Source: JASHPR01 sp963844655 (GTDB lineage: Bacteria > Actinomycetota > Actinomycetes > Streptosporangiales > Streptosporangiaceae). Taken from it: a stretch of DNA of 64,000 nt. Under the pieces are notes generated by a model. That model was not told the DNA's origin and made no database searches. It saw nothing but the letters and a program-made list of their open reading frames with translations. Made by a program: the position numbers and the translations under genes. Below are positions 19,363 through 27,523 of this stretch, in pieces (the stretch's first letter is position 1; every line of letters begins with the position of its first letter). Location of the stretch: contig CAWJPA010000007.1 of NCBI GenBank assembly GCA_963844655.1, forward strand, positions 1,240,001 through 1,304,000, in the 5' to 3' direction.

Positions 19363-19416
19363 GCAATTACCGGCAAGACTTCTGATGAGACGCAAATCAA
19401 GGCGCCCGTTAGAACG

Positions 19417-19430
19417 TAGAACACGTTCTA
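19417..19430. promoter_or_regulatory. KstR operator, distal to duf35-ltp4-ltp3
   Basis: tagaacacgttcta is a full, perfectly palindromic match to TNNAACNNGTTNNA, about 78 bases upstream of the DUF35 gene. Confidence 0.85.
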
Positions 19431-19469
19431 ATTCGACTCGCGTCCGGCCGCCCGTGGCCGGTGACTCTT

Positions 19470-19524
19470 CCATGATCGTGGTGGATTTTTGTCAAATACC
19501 GCATGTAATCCACCACGATCATGG
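19470..19524. repeat. Long inverted repeat with 18-bp perfect arms
   Basis: Arms 19470-19487 (ccatgatcgtggtggatt) and 19507-19524 are perfect complements around a 19-base AT-rich loop. It sits in a divergent gap, so it is not an obvious terminator; it could be a mobile hairpin repeat or a structured operator. Confidence 0.75.
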
Positions 19525-19601
19525 TCGCGGCGGCCGGGGGTCGGGGGGACGACGGAGGTCGGCGGGGGCGAACCGGGGCGGGGCGAGGGCGGGAGCGGGC
19601 G

Positions 19602-19754
19602 TTGACGGCGGTCCGCGTGGCCTCGGGCACCGGGGGCGTTGGCGGGGGTCCGCCCGGCCTCGCGTACCGGCCCGTTGGCGGCGGTCCGCCCGGCGTCGCG
19701 TACCCGGGCGTTGGCGGCGGTCCGCGCAGCCTCGCGTACCGGGGCGTTGACGGG
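19602..19754. repeat. Four-copy 36-37-bp tandem repeat plus a partial fifth
   Basis: Units begin at 19602, 19639, 19675 and 19711 with ttgacggcggtccgcg or ttggcggcggtccgcc, and a partial fifth starts at 19747. Spacing is 37, 36 and 36 bases. Being a multiple of three, the unit reads on the minus strand as a proline-rich 12-residue repeat (GGPPPT-type), but no credible gene contains it. Confidence 0.8.
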
Positions 19755-19779
19755 CGCCGGTCCTGCTCTCTAAAGTGAA

Positions 19780-19789
19780 CGGACGTCCG
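19780..19789. promoter_or_regulatory. Palindrome upstream of the methyltransferase-TetR operon
   Basis: cggacgtccg is a perfect 10-bp palindrome, with weaker flanking symmetry (aagtgaa / gctttttt), located 28 bases upstream of the methyltransferase start. Because the operon's second gene is a TetR regulator, it is a natural autoregulation site (inference). Confidence 0.5.
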
Positions 19790-19807
19790 CTTTTTTAGGA
19801 GGTGGCC

Positions 19808-20683
19808 ATGCGAGCTGGGCAGCCGAGCCGGACCGCCGGCCAGAACGCGCTGTTCCGGGCGCTCGAGGCCCGCCGGCCTGAGGCCGATCGGGTGGCCGAC
19901 GACGCCCTGGCGGCCCGGTTCCTTGCCCCCGAGTTCCGGGTGCTGGCCGACCTGGCCCGGGTGCCGGCCCTGCGTCGCCTGATCGAGATGGTCATCGACC
20001 ATCGCTGGCCGTGCGTGCGCGGCGGCGTCGTCGCCCGCACCCGGCTTATCGATGAGACCGTGCTGGCCGAACTGCCGCGGGTGCGTCAGGTCCTGATCCT
20101 GGGTGCCGGGTTCGACACCCGGGCCTACCGCCTGCCGCCGATGCGGCAGGCGCCCGTGTTCGAGGTGGATCACCCGGCCACGCAGGCCGCCAAGCAGCGC
20201 ATTCTCCGCAGCAGCAGCGGGCAGTTCCCGGCCGCCGTCACCTTCGTGCCGGTGGTGTTCGGGACCGACGACCCGGGGAGGGAACTGGCCGCTTCCGGAT
20301 TCCGCCCAGCCGCGCCCACCCTGGTGCTGTGGGAAGGGGTGACCAACTATCTCGACCCTGAGGCCGTGGACACCACCTTCCGCTTCCTGGCCGCGGCGGC
20401 CGGGCCGGGCTCGCCGGTCCTGTTCACCTACGTGGACCGCGGGATGCTCGACGGGACGGCCGTCTTCGCGGGCGCCGAGACCACGCTGCGCGCGGTGCGC
20501 CGGGTGGGCGAGCCGCTGACGTTCGGGCTGGTCCCGGGGGAAGTGCCTGCCTACCTCGCCGAGCGGGACCTGACGCTGGAGTGGGACATACCGGTCAGCG
20601 ACGCCGCCGCGCGCTTCTACCCGGCCGGGGGCTGCCCGACCTCCCCGGCGTACTACCACGTGGCCCTGGCCCGGCGGGCCTGA
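19808..20683 (+). CDS. Class I SAM-dependent methyltransferase, TIGR00027/LCM family
   Basis: Putative O-methyltransferase of about 291 residues in the leucine carboxyl methyltransferase-like group that is expanded in actinobacteria. Seen: a start region PSRTAGQNALFRALEARRP, RGGVVARTRLIDETV, the SAM loop VLILGAGFDTRAYRL, the acidic strand FEVDHPATQAAKQ, LVLWEGVTNYLDPEAV and LFTYVDRGML. ATG 19808 follows AGGAGG at ideal spacing. The substrate is unknown. The gene is followed one base later by a TetR regulator and preceded by a palindrome, suggesting a self-regulated two-gene unit. Confidence 0.83.
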   Translation: MRAGQPSRTAGQNALFRALEARRPEADRVADDALAARFLAPEFRVLADLARVPALRRLIEMVIDHRWPCVRGGVVARTRLIDETVLAELPRVRQVLILGAGFDTRAYRLPPMRQAPVFEVDHPATQAAKQRILRSSSGQFPAAVTFVPVVFGTDDPGRELAASGFRPAAPTLVLWEGVTNYLDPEAVDTTFRFLAAAAGPGSPVLFTYVDRGMLDGTAVFAGAETTLRAVRRVGEPLTFGLVPGEVPAYLAERDLTLEWDIPVSDAAARFYPAGGCPTSPAYYHVALARRA

Positions 20684-20684
20684 T

Positions 20685-21317
20685 ATGCCCCGGGTGGACC
20701 AGAGCTACCTCGCGTCCCGCCGCAGGCAGATCATGGACGCCGCGGTCACGTGCTTCGCGCGGGACGGATTTCACCGCACCACGATGCAGGACATCGTGCG
20801 CGAGACCGGGCTGAGCGCTGGCGCCATCTACCGCTACTTCCCGGCCAAGGAGGACATCGTCGCGGCCATCGCGGCCGAGCATCACGCCGCGGAAGCGGAG
20901 GCGTTCGCCGAGGTGAGCGCCGACGGCGGCGACGTGGGAGCGGCCCTGCGCCACCTGGTCCGGGTGTCACTCGGGCGCCTCACCGAGCCGGACGAGCAGC
21001 GCTGGCGGCGGGTCACGGTCCAGGTGTGGGGGGAGGCCCTGCGCAGCGACCGCGTCATGCGTATCGTCCGCGACGGGCTGGACGAGCCGGTCGCCATCCT
21101 GGCGGACCTGTTCCGGCAGGGCCGGGCCGACGGCAGCCTGCCGCCTCAGCTCGATCCCGAGGCCGCCGCGCGGGTCTGCGCCTCGATCTTCCAGGGCCTC
21201 GTCCTGCAGCAGGCGTGGAACCAGGACCTCGATGTCGAGGCGTATATCGGCGCTGTCCTCGTCCTGATCGAGTCCCTGGTTCTGACGGCAAGGCGGCAGG
21301 AAACCGGCGGACCCTAA
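20685..21317 (+). CDS. TetR/AcrR family transcriptional regulator
   Basis: Repressor-type regulator of 210 residues. The N-terminal HTH is clear: SRRRQIMDAAVTCFARDGF, RTTMQDIVRETGLSAGAIYR and YFPAKEDIVAAI. The C-terminal ligand domain is helical and ends in SLVLTARRQETGGP. ATG 20685 comes one base after the methyltransferase stop, so the two are co-transcribed. It likely senses a small molecule connected with the methyltransferase and binds the palindrome at 19780-19789 (inference). It is not KstR, which lacks this context. Confidence 0.85.
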   Translation: MPRVDQSYLASRRRQIMDAAVTCFARDGFHRTTMQDIVRETGLSAGAIYRYFPAKEDIVAAIAAEHHAAEAEAFAEVSADGGDVGAALRHLVRVSLGRLTEPDEQRWRRVTVQVWGEALRSDRVMRIVRDGLDEPVAILADLFRQGRADGSLPPQLDPEAAARVCASIFQGLVLQQAWNQDLDVEAYIGAVLVLIESLVLTARRQETGGP

Positions 21318-21772
21318 GGCACGACGACCAGGGGGACTGGTGAGTGGCGGGCCAGGCCGACGGCGACCGAACCGACCACGCGATGCGCAACGAGGGACGA
21401 ACTCCCGACCACGATCACTACGGTGGCGTCGGGGTGGGCAGCGCCTATGTCTTTGGCCGCTGCGAGCAGTTCTTCCGCGACCAGGCCCTGGCGCCGCTCG
21501 AAGCCCCAGCCCTCCACACGGCCGTGAAGCTGCTCGCCGGCCGCGTTGCGAAGCTCCGGCTCGATCTCGTCGAAGCCTTCCTCCAGCTCGGCGACGGCAG
21601 CGGGCGAGAGCGCGGCCATGCTGGGCATGTGAGCCACATACACCACATCGATGCGCCCCGTCCGGCCCTGCAGCAGCCTTACCGCGGCGTCGAGCGCCCT
21701 GCTGGCCGGGGGAGAACCGTCATAGCCCACGACCAGGCGCAGATCCGTGGGGGGCGGCGTGGCAGTGCTCAC
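21314..21772 (-). CDS. Universal stress protein (UspA family)
   Basis: USP-fold protein of 152 residues. The opening strand RLVVGYDGSPPASRALDAAV and the C-terminal glycine-rich part VVGSSSLVAHRVVGSVAVGL followed by SPVPLVVV correspond to the ATP-binding pattern of this family. Role: stress or dormancy adaptation, partner unknown. Its stop overlaps the end of the convergent TetR gene by four bases. Confidence 0.85.
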   Translation of the reverse strand: MSTATPPPTDLRLVVGYDGSPPASRALDAAVRLLQGRTGRIDVVYVAHMPSMAALSPAAVAELEEGFDEIEPELRNAAGEQLHGRVEGWGFERRQGLVAEELLAAAKDIGAAHPDATVVIVVGSSSLVAHRVVGSVAVGLARHSPVPLVVVP

Positions 21773-21835
21773 CGGGCGAGGATAGCCCCTGTGCCCTGAT
21801 GCAGGCGTACCCGGGGTTTCGCTGTGGTCTGAGTG

Positions 21836-23473
21836 TCAGCGGACCGGTGTCGCCGCCGGTCCGCGAACCGGGGTGGTCACCGGTGAGCAGCTGCACAGGG
21901 CCACGGGGATCGCTTCGAACGCTGGCTGCAGGGTGGGGGCGGCGGGTACCGGAGCGGGAGCGTCGGGTGCCGAAGCGGTGACCGGGACCGGAGCGGCGGC
22001 GCTCCTGAGCTCGGCCAGCCGGCGCTTGGACGGCAGCAGGACGATCGCCAGGATGAAGCCGAGCCCGAGCAGCGCCGCGGAGACGGCGAACGCGACCGTG
22101 TAGCCGTGGGTGGCCGCGGCCGCCGGTGCCAGTGGGCTCGTGTGGTGGGTGATCAGGTAGCTGGCCGTGGCGGTCAGCGCGATCGTGCTCAGCGCGGAGG
22201 TGCCGATCGAGCCGCCGACCTGCTGCATCGTGTTGACCAGGGCGGAGGCCACGCCCGAGTCCTGGCGTGCGACGCCCGCGGTGGCGGTGTTGATGGCGGG
22301 GGCGAAGATCAGGCCGAAGCCCAGGCCCAGGATCAGCAGGGCGGGCAGCACGGCACTGGCGTAGCTGGCGGTCACGGTGATCTGAGACAGGTACGCCATC
22401 CCGCCGCCGGCCAGCAGCATGCCGGTCGCGATCAGGACCCGCGGCCCGAACCGGGGCAGGGCCACGATGCTGGACAGGTTGGAGCTGATCAGGATGCAGG
22501 CGATCATCGGCAGGAACAGCAGCCCGGTGGTCAGCGGGCTGTCTCCCTTGATCACCTGCAGGTAGTAGGTGAGGAACAGGAAGGTGCCAAAGATCGCGAT
22601 CCCGGAGATGCCGACGGCAACGTAGGAGCCGCCGCGGGTCCGGTCGAGGATCACGTGCAGCGGCAGCAGCGGGTGGCTGGACCGCCGCTCGGCAACAACG
22701 AACCCGGCCAGCAGCACCAGGCCCAGGACCAGGCTGGCGATGGTCAGCGCGGCCGTCCAGCCGGCGGTCTCGGCGTGGGAGAAGCCGAAGACGATGCCGA
22801 ACAGGCCGGAGCAGGCCAGCACGGCGCCGGGCCAGTCCATCCTCGGCCGGGTCGCCGGGCGGCGGCTGCGGATCCAGGCCAGGGCGCCGGCTACCGCGAT
22901 CGCGGCGAAGACCAGGTTCACGTACAGGCACCAGCGCCACGACAGGTACTGCGTCAGCACCCCGCCCAGGATCAGCCCTACGGCACCCCCGCCGGCCGCG
23001 ACCGAGCCGAACACCCCGAAGGCCCGGCCCCGCTCGCGCGGGTCGGTGAACGTGCTGACCAGGGTGCCCAGGGCGGACGGCGCGAGGATGGCGCCGAACG
23101 CGCCCTGCAGCGCCCGGGCCGTGACTAGCATCCCGAACGAGACTGCGGCACCGCCGACCGCTGAGGCAACGGCGAATCCGATCAGGCCGGTGATGAAGAC
23201 CCACTTCCGGCTGTACATGTCACCGAGCCGGCCGCCCACCAGCAGCAAGCTGCCGAACGCCAGGGAGTAAGCCGTCACCACCCACTGCCGGTCGCTGTTC
23301 GGGAATCCAAGCGCATGCTGGGCTGAGGGCAGCGCGATGTTCACGATGGTGGAGTCCAGGACCACCATGAGCTGAGCGATAGCGACGACGACCAGAACCA
23401 GCCACCGCCGGTCACCGGACGCTACTCGGCGCTCATGAACGGCAGACGTTACCGATGGCATCCACGCCACCAT
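21836..23473 (-). CDS. DHA2-family MFS drug efflux transporter (14-TMS, EmrB/QacA type)
   Basis: Proton-driven multidrug exporter of about 545 residues. Seen: first helix LVLVVVAIAQLMVVLDSTIV, NIALPSAQHALGF, motif A in GGRLGDMYSRKWVF, motif C region GSVAAGGGAVGLILGGVL, and the FLTYYLQVIKGDSPL loop of 14-helix exporters. The cytoplasmic tail is rich in Ala/Pro/Val. Starts at 23473 or 23461 are both possible; longer forms add an unlikely arginine- and proline-rich leader. It is a paralogue of the exporter at 61591-63210. No adjacent regulator is seen. Confidence 0.85.
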   Translation of the reverse strand: MVAWMPSVTSAVHERRVASGDRRWLVLVVVAIAQLMVVLDSTIVNIALPSAQHALGFPNSDRQWVVTAYSLAFGSLLLVGGRLGDMYSRKWVFITGLIGFAVASAVGGAAVSFGMLVTARALQGAFGAILAPSALGTLVSTFTDPRERGRAFGVFGSVAAGGGAVGLILGGVLTQYLSWRWCLYVNLVFAAIAVAGALAWIRSRRPATRPRMDWPGAVLACSGLFGIVFGFSHAETAGWTAALTIASLVLGLVLLAGFVVAERRSSHPLLPLHVILDRTRGGSYVAVGISGIAIFGTFLFLTYYLQVIKGDSPLTTGLLFLPMIACILISSNLSSIVALPRFGPRVLIATGMLLAGGGMAYLSQITVTASYASAVLPALLILGLGFGLIFAPAINTATAGVARQDSGVASALVNTMQQVGGSIGTSALSTIALTATASYLITHHTSPLAPAAAATHGYTVAFAVSAALLGLGFILAIVLLPSKRRLAELRSAAAPVPVTASAPDAPAPVPAAPTLQPAFEAIPVALCSCSPVTTPVRGPAATPVR

Positions 23474-23699
23474 AGGCACACCCGGAACGTCACGTCCACC
23501 TCGCCATTCCGGTGACCCCGGCTCCGCTGGCGCGAGGCGGCCGCCCGGGCGCTCATCGGGGGGACGGGCTCCGTGGAAAGGGCGGAGAGTCACGGCACTA
23601 TTAGGCGGGAGCCGGGCAAATTACCGGGAGGCAACGGCGATCTGGCGCACAATCGCGGCCCAATGTTCCGCCGTGTATGAGACAAATCCCCAGACGGAG

Positions 23700-24524
23700 T
23701 TAGCGGTCGTGGAACTCCGGCTTGCGTTTCTCGGCGAAGGCCCGGGGGCCCTCTTTCGCGTCCTCGCTGGCGAAGACCGCCATGCCGATTCCGGCCTCCA
23801 CCGCGAATGCGTCGTTCTCGGGCATGCCCTCGGTCTCCCGGATCGTGCGCAAGATCGCCCGGACCGCGACGGGGCCGTTCGCGGCGATCAGCTCTGCGAT
23901 CTCCAGCGCCTTGGCCAGGGCCTGGCCGTCCGGGACGACATGGCCGATGAGCCCGGCCCTGAGGGCCTCGGCAGCGCTGATGTGCCGCCCGGTCAGCAGC
24001 AGGTCGGCCGCGACCGTGTATGGGAGCTGCCGCGGCAGCCGGACCGCGGACCCACCCAGCGGGAACAGGCCCCAGCGGGCCTCCGAGACGCCGAACCTGG
24101 CGCTCTCGCCGGCCACCCGGATGTCGGTGGCCTGCAGGATCTCGGTGCCACCCGCGACCGCCGGCCCTTCCACGGCCGCGATCAGCGGCTTGGTCAGGCG
24201 GCGGCCCTTGAGCAGAGGCTCGATGACCGACAGGTCGGGGCCGCCGGCGCGGAACGCGTCACCAGGATGGGATCTCGTCATCGCCTTCAGGTCGGCGCCC
24301 GCGCAGAACGCACCGCCGGCGCCGGTCAGCACGCAGACCCTGATCCCGGGGTCGCTGTCCGCCTCGTCCCAGGCCTGGCGCATCAGCGCCATCATCGGGC
24401 CGCTGAGCGCGTTGCGGACCTCGGGGCGGTTCATGGTCACGATCAGGACGTGGCCCCGGCGCTCGATCAAGGCATGCGGCGGCCCGGCGCCGGTTTCGTC
24501 CGCAGGCACGGGAGTCGACGTCAC
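23700..24524 (-). CDS. echA19: Enoyl-CoA hydratase EchA19 (steroid side chain)
   Basis: Crotonase-fold hydratase, 274 residues, acting on unsaturated steroid side-chain CoA esters. It matches EchA19 (Rv3516) along its length: LIERRGHVLIVTMNRPEVRN, oxyanion loops GAFCAGADLKAMT and VEGPAVAGGTEILQATDIRV, then LLKGRRLTKPLIAA, GGSAVRLPRQLPYTVAADLL, LTGRHISAAEALRAGLIGHV and the C-terminal AKEGPRAFAEKRKPEF. ATG 24524. It is divergent from fadD19 as in M. tuberculosis, with a KstR-like site in the 73-base gap. Confidence 0.9.
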   Translation of the reverse strand: MTSTPVPADETGAGPPHALIERRGHVLIVTMNRPEVRNALSGPMMALMRQAWDEADSDPGIRVCVLTGAGGAFCAGADLKAMTRSHPGDAFRAGGPDLSVIEPLLKGRRLTKPLIAAVEGPAVAGGTEILQATDIRVAGESARFGVSEARWGLFPLGGSAVRLPRQLPYTVAADLLLTGRHISAAEALRAGLIGHVVPDGQALAKALEIAELIAANGPVAVRAILRTIRETEGMPENDAFAVEAGIGMAVFASEDAKEGPRAFAEKRKPEFHDR

Positions 24525-24560
24525 GGCGGCGATTATCTCCTAACTTGACGCGGGAAAGGG

Positions 24561-24590
24561 TTGACCTAAAACGATAACACGTTCTACTTT
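24561..24590 (+). promoter_or_regulatory. Candidate fadD19 promoter for a leaderless transcript
   Basis: TTGACC (24561-24566) and TACTTT (24585-24590) are separated by 18 bases. Transcription would begin about 24597-24598, at the fadD19 ATG. No Shine-Dalgarno lies before that ATG (ctactttctttccc), in agreement with a leaderless mRNA. Confidence 0.55.
24573..24586. promoter_or_regulatory. KstR-like operator between echA19 and fadD19
   Basis: gataacacgttcta matches TNNAACNNGTTNNA except for the first base. It lies inside the spacer of the candidate fadD19 promoter, so binding would block RNA polymerase. Confidence 0.75.
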
Positions 24591-24597
24591 CTTTCCC

Positions 24598-26247
24598 ATG
24601 GCCCTCAATATCGCGGACCTCTTCGAGCACGCGGCGGACGCGTTTGGCGATCGGATCGCTGTGTCCTGCGGTCAAAGCCAAGTGACCTATCGGGAGCTCG
24701 AGGAGCGCGTAAATCGGCTCGCACACCACCTGGCGAGGATCGGGGTGGGCCCTGGGGACCACGTCGGGCTCTACGCGCGCAATTCCATTCCGGCCATCGA
24801 GACGCTGCTCGCCGCCTGCAAGCTGCGCGGCGCGGCCGTCAACATCAACTACCGGTACACCGAGAGCGAGCTTCGCTACATGTTCTCGGACTCCGACCTG
24901 GTCGCGCTCGTTCACGACCGGGAGTTCACGCCGCGGGTCGCCGCGGTGGCGGAGGACGCTCCCGGGCTGCGCGGGACCGTGGTGGTCGACGACGGCAGCG
25001 AGGCCGGGACCGGGGACGGGGCCGACTACGAGGCCGCGCTGGCGGCGGCGTCGCCGGAGCGCGATTTCCCGCCGCGCAGCAACGACGACGTCTACATCCT
25101 CTACACGGGCGGCACCACCGGGTACCCGAAGGGCGTGATGTGGCGCCATGAGGACATCTGGCGCACGCTCGGCGGCGGCATCGACTTCACCACCGGCATC
25201 CCGCTCCCTGACGAGTGGGAACAGTCCCGCCGCGGCCTGGAGAGCACCGGGCTGGTCAGGCTGTGCGCGGCACCGCTCATCCACGGGCTGGCTCAGGTGG
25301 GGACGCTGATGGGCCTGTTCGCCGGGGACACGACCGTGCTGCTCCCGCATTTCGACGCGCGTCAGGTCTGGCGGGCGGTGGAGCGCCACAAGATCAACCT
25401 CTTGCTGATCGTCGGCGACGCGATGGCCAGGCCGCTGATCGAGGCCTACCAGTCGGCCAGCTATGACGCATCATCGCTGATCGCCATCTCGTCCTCGGCC
25501 GCGCTGTTCTCGCCGGTCGTCAAGGAGGCGTGCGTCAAGGCGCTGCCCAACGTCGTCATCACGGAGGCGATCGGCTCCTCCGAGACCGGCTTCGGCGGCC
25601 TGTCCTTCGTGACCGCCGGCGCGGAGCAGCGCGGGGGCCCCACCGTCACCCCGGGACCCGACGTGATCGTGCTGGATGACGACGACCGCCCGGCAGGCCC
25701 GGGACAGATCGGCCGGCTGGCCCGGAGCGGCCATGTCCCGCTCGGCTACTACAACGACCCGGACAAGACCGCCGCGCTGTTCGCCGAGGTGGACGGGAAG
25801 CGCTACACGGTGCCCGGGGACCTGGCCCGGGTGGAGGCCGACGGCACCATAACCCTGCTGGGCCGGGGGAACACCTGCGTCAACACCGGCGGCGAGAAGG
25901 TCTTCCCCGAGGAGGTCGAGGGCGCGCTCAAGTCGCACGCGGCCGTGTTCGACGCGCTGGTCATCGGCGTGCCTGACGACGTGCTCGGGCAGCGGGTGGC
26001 CGCGCTGGTGCAGCCGCGCGAGGGCCGGGACGTAGACCTGGCCGCGCTCGAAGCGCATTTGCGCCGCCAGATCGCCGGGTACAAGGTGCCGCGCAGCGTC
26101 TGGCTGGTCGATGCCATCCGGCGGGCCCCCAGCGGCAAGCCCGACTACACATGGGCCCGCCGCTACGCCGCCAACCGGCCGGTGAGCGCGGAACGCCCGG
26201 CGGGCCCCGGGGCATCGGCGGCCGGCGGCCACCATCCGGCGGCCTGA
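24598..26247 (+). CDS. fadD19: Steroid-CoA ligase FadD19
   Basis: ATP-dependent ligase that activates the C26/C27 carboxylate of the sterol side chain as a CoA thioester; FadD19 enzymes are important for C24-branched sterols. The 549 residues show MALNIADLFEHAADAFGDRI, the ATP loop YTGGTTGYPKGVMWRHEDIW, LFSPVVKEACVKALPNVVIT, the adenylate motif EAIGSSETGFGG, the hinge region LGRGNTCVNTGGEKVFPEEV and the catalytic lysine in APSGKPDYTWARRY. ATG 24598 lacks a ribosome-binding site and is probably leaderless. Confidence 0.93.
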   Translation: MALNIADLFEHAADAFGDRIAVSCGQSQVTYRELEERVNRLAHHLARIGVGPGDHVGLYARNSIPAIETLLAACKLRGAAVNINYRYTESELRYMFSDSDLVALVHDREFTPRVAAVAEDAPGLRGTVVVDDGSEAGTGDGADYEAALAAASPERDFPPRSNDDVYILYTGGTTGYPKGVMWRHEDIWRTLGGGIDFTTGIPLPDEWEQSRRGLESTGLVRLCAAPLIHGLAQVGTLMGLFAGDTTVLLPHFDARQVWRAVERHKINLLLIVGDAMARPLIEAYQSASYDASSLIAISSSAALFSPVVKEACVKALPNVVITEAIGSSETGFGGLSFVTAGAEQRGGPTVTPGPDVIVLDDDDRPAGPGQIGRLARSGHVPLGYYNDPDKTAALFAEVDGKRYTVPGDLARVEADGTITLLGRGNTCVNTGGEKVFPEEVEGALKSHAAVFDALVIGVPDDVLGQRVAALVQPREGRDVDLAALEAHLRRQIAGYKVPRSVWLVDAIRRAPSGKPDYTWARRYAANRPVSAERPAGPGASAAGGHHPAA

Positions 26248-26277
26248 GCAAGAAGGAGGAGGCCCGGACCACGCCGG

Positions 26278-26305
26278 CGGCATAAGGAGGCGCGGCATAA
26301 GGAGG
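26278..26305 (+). repeat. Tandem duplication of a ribosome-binding segment
   Basis: The 13-base segment cggcataaggagg occurs twice at 15-base spacing (26278-26290 and 26293-26305), placing two strong AAGGAGG sites before GTG 26310. The second is at the usable distance. Confidence 0.8.
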
Positions 26306-26309
26306 CACT

Positions 26310-27410
26310 GTGCGGACCTCGCTGTGCACACTGCTCGACATCGAGCACCCGATCGTGGGCTTCACGCCGTCCGAGCACGTGGCGGCCGCGATCAGCCGCG
26401 CTGGCGGCCTGGGCGTGCTCGGCTGCGTGCGGTTCAACGACCCGGATGAGCTGGACGCCGTTCTGGACTGGATGGACGCCAGCACCGGGGGCAGGCCGTA
26501 CGGCGTCGACGTCGTGATGCCCGCCCGGGTGCCCACCGAGGGCGCCGCGGCCGACCTGGGCCAGATGATCCCGCCCGGGCACCGGGACTTCGTGGAGCAG
26601 ACGCTGACCAGGCTCGGGGTCCCGCCGCTGCCCGACGGCTCGGCGGCCGGCGACGGCGTGCTCGGCTGGCTGCACTCGGTGGCGCGCCAGCATGTTGAGG
26701 TGGCCCTGGCCCATCCGGCGCGGCTGATCGCCAACGCGCTCGGCCCGCCCCCGCCCGACGTGATCACGCGGGCCCACGAGCGCGGCATGCTGGTGGCGGC
26801 GCTGGCCGGGAAGGCCGAGCACGCGCGCGGTCACGTGGCCAGCGGCGTGGACATCGTGGTGGCCCAGGGCTACGAGGCCGGCGGGCACACCGGCGAGATC
26901 GCGAGCATGGTGCTGGTGCCGGAGATCGCCGACGCGGTCGGCGCGCAGGTCCCTGTGCTCGCCGCGGGCGGGATCGGCTGCGGCCGCCAGATCGCGGCGG
27001 CGCTGGCCCTCGGGGCCGTGGGCGTGTGGCTGGGCTCAGCCTGGCTGACCACCGAGGAGTACACGCTGGGCTCGGCCATCCCCGCGCTGCGGGAGGCGCT
27101 GCTCGCGGCCACGTCGTCGGACACGGTGCGCTCGCGGATCTACAGCGGCAAGCCGGCCCGGCTGCTGAAGAACCGCTGGACCCAGGCCTGGGCGGAGCCG
27201 GGCGCGCCCGAGCCGCTCCCGATGCCGCTGCAGAACCTGCTCGTCAGCGAGGCGCACCAGCGCCTGATGCAGTCCGGCCAGCCGGACGTGCTGCCGATGC
27301 CGGTGGGCCAGATCGTGGGACGGCTGAACGAGGTGCGCCCGGTGGCCGAGGTCATCGCCGCGCTCATGCACGAGGCCGACGAGACCGTCGGCCGGCTCGG
27401 CAACCTGTAA
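26310..27410 (+). CDS. Nitronate monooxygenase-like flavoprotein
   Basis: FMN TIM-barrel protein of 366 residues of the nitronate monooxygenase (2-nitropropane dioxygenase) family. Seen: LCTLLDIEHPIVGFTPSEHV at the start, AISRAGGLGVLG, the barrel segments GMLVAALAGKAEHARGHVAS, VDIVVAQGYEAGGHTGEI, the FMN phosphate site VLAAGGIGCGRQIAAALALG and GVWLGSAWLTTEEY. Relatives occur in mycobacterial steroid clusters, possibly as oxidoreductases on CoA esters. It follows fadD19 by 62 bases and is probably in its KstR-controlled operon; the true substrate is unknown. Confidence 0.8.
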   Translation: MRTSLCTLLDIEHPIVGFTPSEHVAAAISRAGGLGVLGCVRFNDPDELDAVLDWMDASTGGRPYGVDVVMPARVPTEGAAADLGQMIPPGHRDFVEQTLTRLGVPPLPDGSAAGDGVLGWLHSVARQHVEVALAHPARLIANALGPPPPDVITRAHERGMLVAALAGKAEHARGHVASGVDIVVAQGYEAGGHTGEIASMVLVPEIADAVGAQVPVLAAGGIGCGRQIAAALALGAVGVWLGSAWLTTEEYTLGSAIPALREALLAATSSDTVRSRIYSGKPARLLKNRWTQAWAEPGAPEPLPMPLQNLLVSEAHQRLMQSGQPDVLPMPVGQIVGRLNEVRPVAEVIAALMHEADETVGRLGNL

Positions 27411-27523
27411 CGGCATTCTGCGCATTACTGATGAGGGAGTGTCGCGCCCTATTCGGCTAGACACAAGCGCTATTGTTGACGCTCCGCTCCCACCACGTGG
27501 GGGCCGGGGGGGAGGGGTAACGT

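Larger units (their letters stand above)
19340..19807. other. Regulatory and repeat-rich intergenic region
   Basis: A gap of about 470 bases between the divergent DUF35 and methyltransferase genes. In order it holds two KstR-like sites, an 18-bp-arm inverted repeat (19470-19524), a strongly G-rich stretch, a four-copy 36-37-bp tandem repeat (19602-19746), and a palindrome just upstream of the methyltransferase. I see no convincing gene in it. Confidence 0.7.

Noticed and set aside
19409..20659. Long leftward frame with a proline-rich repeat
   Set aside because: It lies antisense to a clear methyltransferase gene and lacks any domain; the repeat is explained by an intergenic 36-bp tandem array.
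20685..21317. The TetR gene being KstR
   Set aside because: It is coupled to a methyltransferase, has no KstR operator upstream, and its ligand domain shows no resemblance that I can recognise.
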